DNA from: Balamuthia mandrillaris | Taxonomy: Eukaryota; Discosea; Longamoebia; Balamuthiidae | DNA length: 61,117 nt | Reading direction: 5' to 3' | Assembly (NCBI GenBank): GCA_031835245.1 | Contig: JAVKOQ010000310.1 | Coordinates: 1-61,117, forward strand | Shown here: one piece after another, positions 31,984 through 43,243 of the stretch | Layout of the letters: every line of letters begins with the position of its first letter | How positions within the stretch are numbered: the first letter of the stretch is position 1 | Translations under genes and position numbers: made by a program | Notes under the pieces: model-generated | The model's database searches: none | Seen by the model: only the letters and a program-made list of their open reading frames with translations | Told to the model about the DNA's origin: nothing

Positions 31984-32961
31984 TCCTCTCTAATCAAGGA
32001 GTACCTCGATTTGAGGTCGAAGGTCGCTGGCAGCTTTGACTGCTATTTCAATGAACTGGGCCAAGCCGTCCTCGTTAACAATGAAGCTGGCTTCCATGAA
32101 CCAGTCCTCTCCTTCTTCCTCGTTGTGGCCCTCCAACCTGGCTATGAGGGGTCTGCCGGCCTTGCCAAAGGTGCGAAGCTCCTCTGCATCGAACAACTCC
32201 AGTCTCTCCGTTTTTTTATCTTTGCCGAGCTTTACAAACAACTTTTTGTGTTTGTGAAGTCCCACCTGCATATGCGTCCATCAACGGGAATGACGGTCTG
32301 TTCAGACAATGTTGACAACCGTGGAAGCGGACGAGAAAGAGAGAAGAAAGGAGGAGCGGAAGGAGAAAGAAGAAGAAGAACAAGAACAAGAACAAGAAGA
32401 AGAACAAGAACAAGAAGAAGAAGAACAAGAACAAGAAGAAGAAGAAGAAGAAGAAGAAGAAGAAGAAGAAGAGGAGGAGGAGGAAGAAGAAGAAGAAGAA
32501 GAAGAAGAAGAAGAAGAAGAAGAACAAGAAGAAGAAGGAGAAGAAGAAGAAGAAGAAGAACAAGAAGAAGAACAAGAAGAAGAAGAAGAAGAAGAAGAAG
32601 AAGAACAAGAACAAGTAATAACCTCAACCCAGAGGAAAGGTTCATGTGACAGGGTATAGTCTGTTCTTCCAACTCTGTGATAGGCTCTTTCCAACAGACT
32701 TTCAGTCTCCGTAAGCCAAGTTTGATAGTCCAGGGCGTCAACAACCTCTCCACTTTCGAGCACATGGGCAAGGCAGTCGCTGGGATAAAGGTAGAAGCCA
32801 TCCGCGGTGCGAAGCTCCTTAACGCGCGCCGTCCCGTCTCCGAGGTGGCGTTGCAGCCTTGGGTTCAGCACTTCCTCTATGAACGTAGAGACCTGCATGG
32901 AGGCTGCCTCTTGGCACGGCACCACCATGCGCGTCGCGCCATAATGCACCTTTACTCTCAT
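30530..32961 (-). CDS. Uncharacterised multi-exon protein; N-terminus resembles a ubiquitin-like/coilin-N fold
   Basis: Start MRVKVHYGATRMVVPC. The first exon has the layout of small ubiquitin-like domains (VKELRTADGFYLYPSDCLAH, then LESGEVVDALDY, comparable to the coilin N-terminal pattern 'l.L.....Lp..e...vl.d.d.v'). Further exons: KLFVKLGKDKKTERLELFDA, then DWFMEASFIVNEDGLAQF, then IELKMEKESVGEGDCPLD and FSNLIFDHLALFNPSEKEV, then a beta-rich region with FSYSMGGYDTAGFNVAPNER. It ends SRVTHHYLLPEFKPASA. Alternating strands suggest several beta-sandwich modules. The intron after the first exon contains about 280 bp of trinucleotide/hexanucleotide repeat. No function claimed. Confidence 0.6.
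31941..31979 (+). repeat. (CT)n tract in an intron
   Basis: About 40 bp of alternating CT within an intron of the minus-strand gene, so GA in the sense strand. This is opposite to most such tracts in the window. Confidence 0.85.
32362..32615 (+). repeat. GAA/CAAGAA-rich microsatellite within an intron
   Basis: About 250 bp of (GAA)n with interspersed CAAGAA and GAG units, almost pure purine on the plus strand. It lies in an intron of the minus-strand gene. Open frames across it encode only Glu, Arg/Lys or Ser/Leu runs and are not genes. Confidence 0.9.
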
Positions 32962-33157
32962 GTTAGATTTTAAATTCGTACACCCTCTCTCAAACAGGCT
33001 GTTTGCTGGTCGGCACGGGCAGAGAAGAAGAATGAAAAAGGGAGTAACACTGCTTTTTCCTTCATTCTCAGTTCACTTAAATACTAAAATTAAAACCACC
33101 AAAAAATAAGTAATATAAGTAAAAATAAATGAAGAAGAGAAGAAAAGCAATTAAGTT

Positions 33158-34443
33158 TCAGGATGCATCAACGCAAACATCAGCCACAAAGCAGTGTGTC
33201 TTTTGGATAAACTCACGCACATCAACGCCCAACTTTACGTTCACCTGCCCCCACAGAAGAGGAGAGAAATGAATGAGGAATGCGAAGAGATGAGAACGAG
33301 GAAGAAAAACAGACAAGCAAGTAAAAAAGAGATAAAACCTGTCCACCACCAAGCCATATAAAGGGAGGGTCCAGCCGCGCAATGCTATCACTCAAGACAA
33401 TAGGAATGTCCTCCGCAAACTCAGCAGCGATGGGGCTGAGAGCATTCTTGGAGAATCGCGTGAGGTGATATGTTGCCTATTCCATCCAACCAAACAAACA
33501 ACACTTTAGTCAAGGTGTTCCCATTCATTCTGCTTGTCTTCTTGCTCTTGTTCCTGTTCTTGTTTCTGTTCTTGTTCTTGTTCTTGTTCTTGTTCTTGTT
33601 CTTGTTCTTGTTCTTGTTCTTGTTCTTGTTCTTGTTCTTGTTCTTGTTCTTCTTCTTGTTCTCGTTCTCGTTCTCGTTCTTGTTCTTGTTTGTTCTTGTT
33701 CTTGTTCTTGTTCTTCTTCTTGTTCTTCTTCTTGTTCTTGTTCTTCTTCTTGTTCTTCTTCTTGTGCTTGTGCTTGTGCTTGTGCTTGTTCTTCTTCGCA
33801 CTGCAAGACAAAGGATAAAAAGCAAAGGCAACGCGCACCTCCTCATCAGCAAGGCAAAAGTTCCAGCTCTTCTTGGAGATGTGTTTGTTCTGGGGGAGAC
33901 TACGCAGGAACTTGATCAGCTTTTGGGACTGAAGCTTGGTGGTGTACTGCACCACCACGGCGTAGTACCTGCTGTTGTGGGGCTGCTTGCAGTCCTGCCT
34001 GGTGCACCGCGTGTTCTCCAACAAAATGGTCTTGCACAACTTTTGCATCGGACGAGCGCTCAGGTCAGTAACCAGAACAAAAAGAGGAGTGACGAGAGGG
34101 ATAACACCTGATGGATGGAGTAGCCACCCAGGGCACGGATTCGCTGGCGATAGTCCCAGTGCTCGTAATAGGGGCACTCCTCAGGGACAAAACGGAAGAA
34201 CACGTGCCTCAGTCCCAACGACAAGCAGCCATCGCGCACCCGCGCCACCTCTGTGCCAAAGGCTTGGCAGCTCTCCTCCCAGTCACCGCTCTCCGCTCGC
34301 ACGGTGAGGAGGCCACCGTGCCGTAGCCCCACCATTTCCTCCTCCTTGCGGCATACCCTCTTTTCCAGGTCTTGCAGCAGCCTCAGAATACGCCGTTGAC
34401 GCTCCTCCAATTGACCCGCTCGTTGCACCCACACCCCCGTCAT
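33158..34443 (-). CDS. YbaK-like aminoacyl-tRNA editing domain protein
   Basis: Start MTGVWVQRAGQLEERQRRIL, a helical lead. Then HVFFRFVPEECPYYEHWDYR and LGGYSIHQ, LSARPMQKLCKTILLENTRC, SRYYAVVVQYTTKLQSQKLI and NKHISKKSWNFCLADEEV. The last exons read IPIVLSDSIARLDPPFIWLG, GGQ, and VNVKLGVDVREFI. This order matches the eukaryotic YbaK/EbsC group (e.g. plant proteins with 'CKSIV..NT', 'SKYYVVVVQYTA', 'iPVIlde.I..L.PdFfWLGGGe'), related to prolyl-tRNA deacylases that clear mischarged tRNA. Introns at about 34093-34055, 33834-33477, 33342-33245. The middle intron holds the CTTGTT hexanucleotide array. Substrate not known. Confidence 0.72.
33535..33790 (+). repeat. (CTTGTT)n hexanucleotide array within an intron
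   Basis: About 250 bp made of TTGTTC, TTCTTC and TCGTTC units; in the sense strand of the host gene it is (GAACAA)n. It lies wholly inside an intron of the YbaK-like gene. Confidence 0.9.
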
Positions 34444-35816
34444 TACCGCTCTGCCTCTCTATCTTCTGCTCTCCAGCTCCTCTCTGCTCTCTGATCTCTC
34501 CTCTCTCCTCTCTGCTCTCTCCTCTCCTCTCTCCTCTCTTGAGACGGGTGACGTCATCAACGGTACGTCATAACTGTGTGGCGGAGAAAAACTCAGAAAA
34601 AGAAAGGAGCCGTAGGAGGGTACGGAGAGAGGAGGGAACAAGACAGATGAGGATGATGATATGGATGCATCCATCTAGAACTGAATAAGCTTGGTTTCAC
34701 TTGGTTTCCGTTTCATACCAAAAATGAGAAGGAGAACAAATAAATGTTCAACACCATCACGGTGTCAAAATGAGTGACTTATGGGGCTTGTGAAAGGAAG
34801 GATTGCTGATAACGTTGACATGCGAGCGACCCCCAATGCAAAAAGGATAAAATAGAGGGAGAGCTTTGGGGGAGCGTACGAACTGCACCATCCATTCAGT
34901 GGTTATCATTGTTCTACCTGTTTTCTAGCACTTTTCTTCCGGCCTTTCCCCCAAACGTCACGGTCGTCTTTGTTGCACTCTTCCCTCCCCCGATGTTCAT
35001 ACACCAAGCAAGCAGGCGAGTGCGTGCTAACCGTCCTTATGACGCCCGCTCGGCCATTTCTTCCATAAAATGAAATAGGAGCAGAATCAGTTTCTGCCAT
35101 TCTGGTTTCCAGTTTTCCACCAAAGTGCCAGGAGCGCACAGCATCTCAGGCTGTAGCTGAAATCTAGCGCAAGGCCCCCTCCTCGCCTCCCGCCGCCCTA
35201 TATAAGGACATCAGGAGCGGAACGCCTGACAAGCATGACAGGAGGCCAATGGGAGGGCGCTTTCCGGGGATCCGCCTGGCATTCCCCCACCAATTCGCCC
35301 TCGAGATTTCTCCAGCCAATCATGAGCGGCGGAGATAGTTAAGGTTGTCACATGATTGGTAAGTGGGAGCATCGGTTTGACCACGCGTTTAAAATACGGT
35401 TTGAAAGGTTGGTTGCAACTTGTCAAGCAGCACCAACCCCTTCCCCACCCCCTCCCCTCATCCGTTTGTTCCTCCAATGGAGAAAATAATGATTTGATTG
35501 CATCTGACAAGGCCCCTCCTCCTTTTTGTGAGCTGTTTTTCTTTTGGGAGTGCAGTGATAAAAGGAATAACTTATCTTTCGTTGTTTTTTTCTTTTTCTC
35601 GTTTGTAGAGCGCAGATAGTCAGTTGGTGTCAGAAGACCTTCCTCCTCTCACCCCTGGCAATTATACTACAACGCATTTTGGTTAAACATTTTTGAAATA
35701 AGCACCACAAAGCAACGCAAAGAAGCTAGGCAGAAAACCTGTGGACAGAGACTCCAGAGCCGTGAGTTGTTTGGCTGGCCAAGACGATAAGATAGACAGG
35801 ACGAAGCAACCACCAG
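34444..35816. promoter_or_regulatory. 1.4-kb divergent intergenic region with CCAAT cluster
   Basis: Separates the minus-strand YbaK-like gene from the plus-strand gene at 35817. It has CT-rich tracts just upstream of YbaK (34450-34545), a TATATAA at 35199-35205, and four CCAAT-type boxes: CCAAT at 35246, 35290, 35316 and the inverted ATTGG at 35355. No convincing gene; a minus-strand frame at 34906-35139 has no known motif. Confidence 0.5.
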
Positions 35817-37786
35817 ATGAGCGGAACGGAGCCTATGTACACTACTACCACTACCAGCACCTCCTCTGGTAACCACCATCCTGACTACGTTGAAGGAGTC
35901 TACGGCCAAACTTCCCCGTTGCTCCCCCAGTTTCATCCCCTCCTGGTGCCAATGCATGGCCTATCCGTGGACAACAGCTGGCTCTCGTTGCATAGCACGA
36001 TGGAGCAGGGTGGAGCTATGCCTGGAAACCTCCCTTCGTATCTGTCCGTTGGTGAAGGGTCAATGCATCACCATCAAAGCATGCAACAACACCAACCCCA
36101 GCATCACTATCCTGGCTCTGCCGCCGAGTCTGGAGAGTGGCCCGTTATCCATGATGGAGCCTTTCTCGGTACGTTGTATTTGCTTCTCGTTCCTGTTCCA
36201 ACCGTTACTGATTGTCGTTTCCCCCTTTTCAACGCTGGTTTCCAATTATAGCTGGACCAACGGGTGCGCAGCTGCCGTATGAAGGCCTCTTGTCCTCCTC
36301 TGAGTACGATGACGCGAAACGGTCTTGCACTCCTCCCCCTGTCCATTCTTCGTCCGCCTTCCACGCCGGCAGCCTCTCCCAGCACGAGCACGAAACATTA
36401 CTAGCACAATCCCATCCTTACAGCAGAAAGTCCTCTGGCCTTTCTTCTTCTGGTAGATCGCAACCACACTTAACATCACCGCCGTTGTATCCCTCCAATG
36501 GCGGCACCTCCTCTATGGTATGCTCTTTTCCCTCTTGGTTCTTCCTCTGCTCCTCTTCTCACCGCTTCCTCTTTGCTAATACTCCTTCCGTTCCTCAACA
36601 GAGTACAGCCGCCGCTGCGGCCGCTGATAAGGAATTCGATTCCTTCTTTCGTTCTTTCTTCCGCTCGGACCTGCCAGAACAATACTGCGCCAAGTCGGAG
36701 GACGAAGTGGGAAAAGCAGCTCATCACAATCATCACCATCACCAACGGCCTTCCTTGGAAGACCTAGCAGAGAGCCAACTGCACTATTCCTACGACGGAA
36801 CGCCCGGTTCCTTTTCCACATTCATCTTGCCGCACAACCATCATTCCTCTTCCTCCGCTTCTGCCACCACTGCCGCCTCTTCCACATCTTACTACCACTA
36901 TCAAGGAGAGGAGTCCCCATTGAGCGATACCCCCGGCAAAGTACTTTACGGAGAGGAGTCGCCGTCACATGGCAGCAGGCCCGTCGTCTCCTTTGGCTCC
37001 TTCGATAGTCAGTTCGTGCGAGAGCACAGCTTGCCGGTGGTCGGGAGCAGCGACAACGAGGACAAGAACGAACGACCACGCAGCTACTCTTTTCCTATGG
37101 CTGAAACGGAGGAAGAGGAAAGCAGGTCAAACGGCATGAACTCCAGGAAACGACCCCCCGAGGACAGGATACGTACCATGGCTTCGGAGCTGCCGCCACC
37201 CATCACGCCGCTGGTGTTTTACGGGGACGACGCCGAAGCAGTGGCCACCGCCAAGGACGCCTTGCAGGGGTTGGATGAGAGCTCCCTCAACCTCGGCTAC
37301 GGCCTTCGTTTCATGCGAACCTGCTACGGAAAGAAGAGGAGAAGAAAGGACCCCGTCCGCCCTTCGCCGACCGCCTCTGTGGCTTCTCTCCTCTACGCCA
37401 ACGCCAAGTTCCGCGAGATGTCGATGGGCGCCTCTTCCTCTGCATCCCCCTCACCTTCCTCTTCCTCCTCTGACCTCTCCCATGTGGCGGCGCAATACTT
37501 GCGAACGCGACAAGAGGAGGAAAAAACCATAGCCCAAGCCATTGCTGAGAACAGAGGTGGTGGCATGAGCAGCGCAGGGCCCGCCGCCTCTCACCCTGAC
37601 AGCGCCAAACCACCAACCCACTTCAACCCAACCAAAGCCAACGCCATCACCGTTGAGGAGCAAACGGCAAACGGCAAGGCCGAGTGTGCTGCTGGCTCTG
37701 CCTCCTCCTTTGGACACACGATGGGCATTGGGGCCGCTCCCTCCTGCCCTTCCTCGTGCGCCCAGACCTCGCAACAGCACAAATAA
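35817..37786 (+). CDS. Ser/His/Pro-rich hypothetical protein, possible regulator
   Basis: Starts MSGTEPMYTTTTTSTSSG. Introns at about 36170-36251 and 36515-36600; about 590 residues. Low-complexity His-, Gln- and Ser-rich regions (HHHQSMQQHQPQHH; NHHHHQRPSLEDLAES) alternate with acidic/Pro patches (EESPLSDTPGKV). A basic segment reads TCYGKKRRRKDPVRP, which could be a nuclear localisation signal, and SVASLLYANAKFREMSMG is a predicted helix. The makeup is typical of transcriptional or signalling regulators, and the long CCAAT-containing upstream region would fit a regulated gene. No domain recognised, so this stays hypothetical. Confidence 0.7.
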
Positions 37787-37974
37787 TTTAAGGTTAGGGC
37801 TAGCGGTTCCTCCTCTGCTTCACACATTTTTTTTAACGATTCCAAATTTTTGTGAACTATTTAAATTTAGTTGTTCATGTTGGATATTTTATTTTACTGT
37901 AATAATTATCGGTTTTATTGTAATTATTTTTGTGTAACGCTCTCCTGTCCATGATGATGTCAGCCCCCTTCCTT

Positions 37975-39597
37975 TTACCACCAGCGCACACGGAGAGAAG
38001 AGGAGGATGAGTTGTCGTCGTTGGATGCGGCATCAGAGCTGGAATCACTCGAAGAAGCAGACGAACTTGGGGAGTATTCGAACGTTTCCAGAAAACGGCT
38101 GAGAGTGACCATAGCAACCTCTAATGCTGGATATTCATCATAATTGCAAGCAAAAGCAAAGGACAGCTGCAACTCAGGAATGTACAGGCAGTAAGACCTC
38201 TACATTATAAAACACAATATCGAAAGAAAACGCAAACTGTGTGTCAATAAGTTGAGGAATAGAAAAACAAGGAGATAAAGAAAAGCATACCCATCCCAAC
38301 CACTTGCCATCATGACCGTAGGCTGTCACGTTGATGGAGCGCAAATATTCTGTGTTGTCGTCATCGTTGAGGAAAGCACCATGTGCATCAAAAGACAACG
38401 CGGCAAAGCCATACTGAGTTCTGTTCGGCCCAAAGTCAAGCATCATATCCACGTATTGGGAGGGGATAAGGTCACGGGCTCCAAAAAGGCGATGGTAGAA
38501 TTTGACCATGTCGTATGGGCGAGAGAGTATGTTTCCTGCTGATGAGGGAAGAGAAGGAGAAAACTTGCTGTTCGGCGGGCTGTTGACATTTGAAATCGCA
38601 CCTTATGAGAGAGAGAGAGAGAGGGCTGATTAATGTTTGTGTATGCAAAATGTGTTAAAATAGAGAAGCAGAGGCAAGAGACGAACCATCAGAGTTCTTA
38701 TAGGCAAAGCTCGCATTTTCATAGCTCCAATGGAACTCCAAAGGAAACTCCCAGCTTTGAAGTGCTTCAGCAGATTCTCCAAACTCTCCCATCAAGTCCT
38801 CATAGAGAGGCTGCTCCAAAACTACCGTGTCTCTCTCTTCGGCAAGAATCCTGCAGATCAAACCCAACAGTAAGTAGTTGGTGTTGCAGTACTCATAAGG
38901 CGCTGGCGGTTCTGGTTCATCGCCAGCAGGACCGTGCAAGGCAAGCTCCTCCATGGTCCATACTTCTGTTACATTGACTCCTTGGAACCATGCGTACTCC
39001 TCAAGACCGGACGTGTGTCTCAATAGATCGGTCAGGGTTATTTGTTTCGCATGTGCATAACGTACGGCAAGTTCATCGGGAAGGTAGCTGGCCAAGTTGT
39101 CGTCTAGACTTGAAATCATTTCTTCCTGTTAGTATCAGAAATAAATAAAGCACATAAGCAGCATTAGCGAAAAGGAACGCCGACAAAGTTAAAGGCTTGA
39201 AAATGAAAGCAAAGAAAACCTGCAGGTACTTGAGAACTAAAGCAGCAGTCACGGTCTTGGTGTTCGAACCAAAGAAGTACCTCGTGTATTCATCGGCAAG
39301 CACAGCCTCTCCATCCGTGTCTTCGGCTCTTCGGGCATGGCCATGTCCCACTTGCACGGTGAGCCCACCTCCAATGTCAACCGCCACAGCCGTTCCTGCC
39401 TTCATGCCTTCCTCAGTAGGGGCGTACAAGCCCTTGGCCTCTTCGAGGGCGTCAAGCAGCGCCTCCCTAATGGCTTCGGAGTCCACAGGAAACTCAGGTC
39501 TGTTGCGCCTTGCCGTTGTAGAGCCGAGCAAGCAGGTCACAAGGAAGCAAGCAACGAGCAGGGCCACCTTTAGGCCAGACACGCTTCTGGAAGTCAT
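37975..39597 (-). CDS. Secreted class-C beta-lactamase-fold serine hydrolase, copy 1
   Basis: The signal peptide is VALLVACFLVTCLLGS. Catalytic motifs of the serine beta-lactamase/DD-peptidase fold are visible: GSNTKTVTAALVLKYLQ (S-x-x-K), YEYCNTNYLLLGLICRIL (Y-x-N), and VTAYGHDGKWLGWV in the place of the third (H/K-[TS/D]-G) motif. LTDLLRHTSGLEEY is another family hallmark. The C-terminus is a Ser/Asp run. Introns at about 39120-39220, 38601-38686 and 38194-38291. In amoebae such proteins may act on bacterial wall peptides or as general esterases; the substrate is not known. A tandem paralogue lies immediately upstream. Start taken at MTSRSVSG because the signal peptide follows directly. Confidence 0.85.
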
Positions 39598-39759
39598 TGC
39601 GTCCGTTCTTCTCTCGCTGGACAGAACTCGTAAAAGTAACAAAGAAAACTTGTTATGATGGTCCTATAAATCATTAATTAATAACACAACTAAACCACCT
39701 GAACGGAACCGAAAAGAGAAGAAGGCGCACAAATGCACGAAACGGGGTTGTTTTATTGT

Positions 39760-40386
39760 TTACCACCACCAAGGGTGCAATGAAGAAGAGGAGGAGTCGC
39801 TCCCGGCTTCGAAAGCCTCAAGGAAAAAGTCAAGAGTGCTCATGGCCACAGTTAAAGAATTGTACTCCTCAACATTGCTGGCAAAAGCAAACGAAACATC
39901 CAACTCTGGGATGTACAGACAGTAAGATTCCTACGATAATTATCAACAGAAGTATTATTTAGTCTCCTCAGTTCATCAACGGAGAAAGGAAAAAGAGGCA
40001 AGAAAGAAAGTAATACCCATGCTAACCACTTGCCATCATGACCGTATGCCGTTATGTTAATGGCCGATAAATAGTCCCTATCAAGAACTGAATTAAAAGA
40101 AACTACGCCGAAGCCGTACTTAGTGCCGTCTTCCCCAAAGTCGATCATCATATCCACATTTTCAGAGGATATGAGGTCACGGGCTCCAAAAAGGCGATGG
40201 TAGAATTTGACCATGTCGTATGGGCGAGAGAGTATGTTTCCTGCTGATGAGGGAAGGGAAGGAGAAAACTTGCTGTTCGGTGGGCTGTTGATATTGACAA
40301 TGTCACCTTTTTACGGGATTAGAGTAGAGATGTTAGGAAGCTTTTGCTGAAATAATGGAGTGGAGAAGATAAAAGACGAAACTAGA

Positions 40387-40421
<35 letters not shown>

Positions 40422-41512
40422 GAGAGGAAGGAAGGTAGGAGATCAAGAGAGGGAAAGGGAGATACAGAGGGCCATATGAACCATCTTCGGTTTCCTCATA
40501 GGCGTTGCTCGCACTTTCATAGCTCCAATGGAACTCCAAAGGAAACTCCCAGCTTTGAAGTGCTTCAGCAGATTCTCCAAACTCTCCCACCAAGTCCTCA
40601 TAGAGAGGCTGCTCCAAAACTACCGTGTCTCGCTCTTCGGCAAGAATCCTGCAGATCAAACCCAACAATAAGTAGTTGGTGTTGCGGTACTCATAGGCCG
40701 TTGGTGGTTTTGCCTCGTTGCCGGCAGGACCGTGCAAGGCAAGCTCCTCCATGGTCCACACGTTTGTGACATTGACATCGCTGAACGATAAGTACTCCTT
40801 AAGACCGGACGTGTGCCTAAGTAGGTCGGTCAGGGTTATGTCGCCAGGATATTTATAACGTGAGGTCAACTCGTTGGAAAGATAGTCCTTCAGGTCGTCG
40901 TCCAGGCTTATCATTTCTTCCTATTGTAGCGGTTGTTGGTCAAGGCCAAAAACAGAAGATAGCAAACACCAATACGCCTTGCGAAACAATACCAAAATAA
41001 CACAAACACAAACAAGAGCGTGTGCACACGCAGATACACCACGAACTTCGAAAAACGAAGGGGAAAAAAACCTGAAGATACTTCATGGTCAAAGCAGCAG
41101 TCACGGTCTTGGTGTTAGAGCCAAAGAAGAACCTCGTGTGCTCGTTCACCTTCATGGGTTTCCCGTCGTTATCCTCAGCTCTTCTAGCCTGGCCGTGCCC
41201 CACTTGTACAGTGATCTCACCACCAATATCCACTGCTACACCCACTCCTACTTGCATTCCTTTCTCAGAGTCATCATACAAGCGTTTGGCCTTGACGAGG
41301 GCATTCAGCAGCGCATCTTTGATTTCCGAAGCAGAGTCTGGGAACTCGGGTCGGTTGCGAGTAGTGTTGTCAGCGGCGGCAAGCTCTCTTCTAGTAGCCT
41401 CACGAAAGGAGCGAGTGGAGGTTTCTAACAACTCTGCCGAGCCCAAACTTATCGCTAACAAGACGCAAGCAAGGAGCAGCGCCACCCTCGCGACACAAGA
41501 GTTGCTCACCAT
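39760..41512 (-). CDS. Secreted class-C beta-lactamase-fold serine hydrolase, copy 2
   Basis: Paralogue of the downstream gene with the same exon plan. Start MVSNSCVARVALLLACVLLA (signal peptide). GSNTKTVTAALTMKYLQ holds the S-x-x-K motif, YEYRNTNYLLLGLICRIL the Y-x-N motif, and ITAYGHDGKWLAWV the third motif. It ends EAGSDSSSSSLHPWWW. The central exon (about 40480-40700) is almost identical in nucleotide sequence to copy 1 (about 38697-38920). The signal-peptide exon and the C-terminus are more diverged, which points to a tandem duplication followed by local gene conversion or selection. A (GA)n tract (40391-40418) lies in an intron. Confidence 0.85.
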
Positions 41513-41872
41513 ATTGTTTGCTTTTCCTGACCAAAAAAAAAAGTGAGAGAGGGTGAATGGAAGGCTGCAGAACTTTCGTTGCGGATAGTCTTGCAAATTT
41601 TGTTTTACCTAAAACAGACCTTATTCGAGTGACAAGGGGTTGCGAATAGCCAATCGCAGTTGCGAAAGGAGTGGAATTTTGCGAACAATCACAGTTTGGC
41701 GAACCGTTGCACAACCTTATTTGCCGAAAGGAATAGGCCTCCCTCATAGGTTCACCCTCTGAGAAAGGTTGTGAGCAAATTTACATGAATAATAGGGCGA
41801 GAGGGACAACGCACCACGCTGAAAGGTGTTGTGGTCTGTTGAACCAGGTTCAAGTAGGTTCCAGCAGACGAG
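41513..41872. promoter_or_regulatory. Upstream region of beta-lactamase-fold copy 2
   Basis: About 360 bp between the hydrolase and the end of the F-box/SPRY gene; presumed promoter. It contains a repeated GGTTGCGA/GTTGCGAA motif (41638-41670) but no gene. Confidence 0.35.
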
Positions 41873-43150
41873 CTAGGTACAGAGTAGGATGGCGGGTTGA
41901 GAAGTAGAGCCATACAGAAGCGTCAACGGCATTACGCCTTGGTCCAGCAACATGGAATGGCAGAATTCGTCTGCATTGAAGACAAAGCGAACGCCTATAC
42001 TCACACTGTGTGTCTTCTCATCGGAAGAAACAAGGGATGGATAGTCATCTAGTTTTGCTTGCTGTTGACAAAGATGGGGGCTCTGGTTGGATAGGGAAGT
42101 AGCCTCCATAGTAGGTCACACTGGGATAGAAGAAGCTCCCATTTGGTTGGTCTTCAGTTACTGAACTGAAAGCCACTCCCAAATAACACCCTGTTTAGGT
42201 GGATCAGAGACGCAAAAGAAAGAAAGACCACTCAGCAGGGATGCTTACCATTAAGATAATAGGAGATGGTGGAAGCATCAAGGTCTAAACAGCAGCCTAT
42301 GCGGTCTCCATTTTGCCATTGCCTCTCACCATAGTCACGTGGCTGCTTCCCGTTGTAATAACGCATCAACCGGAAGCCATCAAAACCCCATGAATGTGAG
42401 TCATCGCCTACTCCATAGTGCAGCTTCGCTTTGGTTAGCACTTGAATTATTGGTTCTTCTCTCCTCTCTCTTCTCTCCGCTCCCACTTCTCTGTTCTCTT
42501 GTTCGCTGTCACCTGTGCTTCTCTGCTTGTGCTCTCGCTCTTTGCTCTCCAGTTGAAAAACAAGCAGGAGAACTAACCCGAGAGTCAACATCAAAAGGGT
42601 TGGTAAGCCAACCGAGCTGCATGTTGGGATGCCCAGTGGTGTGCAGTAACTCCACCTCAAAGTACCATCGACCAGTGGCCTGACAGCTCACGCCCACATC
42701 AACGCGAAAGGTGTGGTATCTGTAGACCTTTAAAAAGCGGCGAGCCTGCTCCTCCGGCAGGTAGACGCGGGCGAGAGGGCAATGCAGCGTTGCTATCAGC
42801 TGTTCTTTCCATGGAAATTTTTGTGAGGTTCTCTCAGTCGAGGTTGTCTTCCATAGGCCATGTCCTACCACCTTTGCTTTCACTGTTCGGTCAGAAAAGC
42901 AGCCCCTTGTTCGGTTTCCAGAGAGGGAGTGACAAACCCAACGCAGCGATGCATACTGTGATGGAAAGTGGGCCGCAAAGACCCGTTTCCAGGTAAGGGA
43001 AGTGTCGAGAAGGCGGTGCCACTCGCTATTCAGGCTACACATCGTCCACACAAAGCTCACATCGTCAGCCCGTTGCTCCACGATGTGGGAGATGAGCTCC
43101 AACGGCAACACCTCGAAAGCACCCAGCCAGGTCCTTGCTTCCTCTCTCAT
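41873..43150 (-). CDS. F-box plus SPRY protein, copy 1 (probable frameshift near the end)
   Basis: Start MREEARTWLGAFEVLPLELI: F-box-like helix pair (LPLELISHIVEQ; CSLNSEWHRLLDTSLTWKRV). Then a SPRY domain: VGVSCQATGRWYFEVELL, GHPNMQLGWLTNPFDVDS, GVGDDSHSWGFDGFRLMR, WQNGDRIGCCLDLDASTI, SYYLNGKHP and LGVAF. F-box/SPRY proteins are substrate receptors of SCF-type ubiquitin ligases; the SPRY part binds the target. After VTYYGGYFP (about 42095) the frame must shift by one base to continue into SSDEKTHSVSIGVRFVFNA, which aligns with GQQHNVGIGVHFILEP of copy 2. In the unshifted frame a stop follows shortly. So the gene has a one-base indel, real or from sequencing. Confidence 0.75.
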
Positions 43151-43243
43151 CTTGTGCAGCTTATGTTTCGTGACGACGTGACTAGTTTTATTGGACAGAA
43201 GAGAGAGAGAAGAGAGAGAGAAGAGAGAAGAGAGAGAGAATCA

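Noticed and set aside
32309-32659. Long open frames of Glu, Arg or Ser in the GAA repeat
   Set aside because: Products of a microsatellite in an intron; all six frames are open because the repeat lacks stops.
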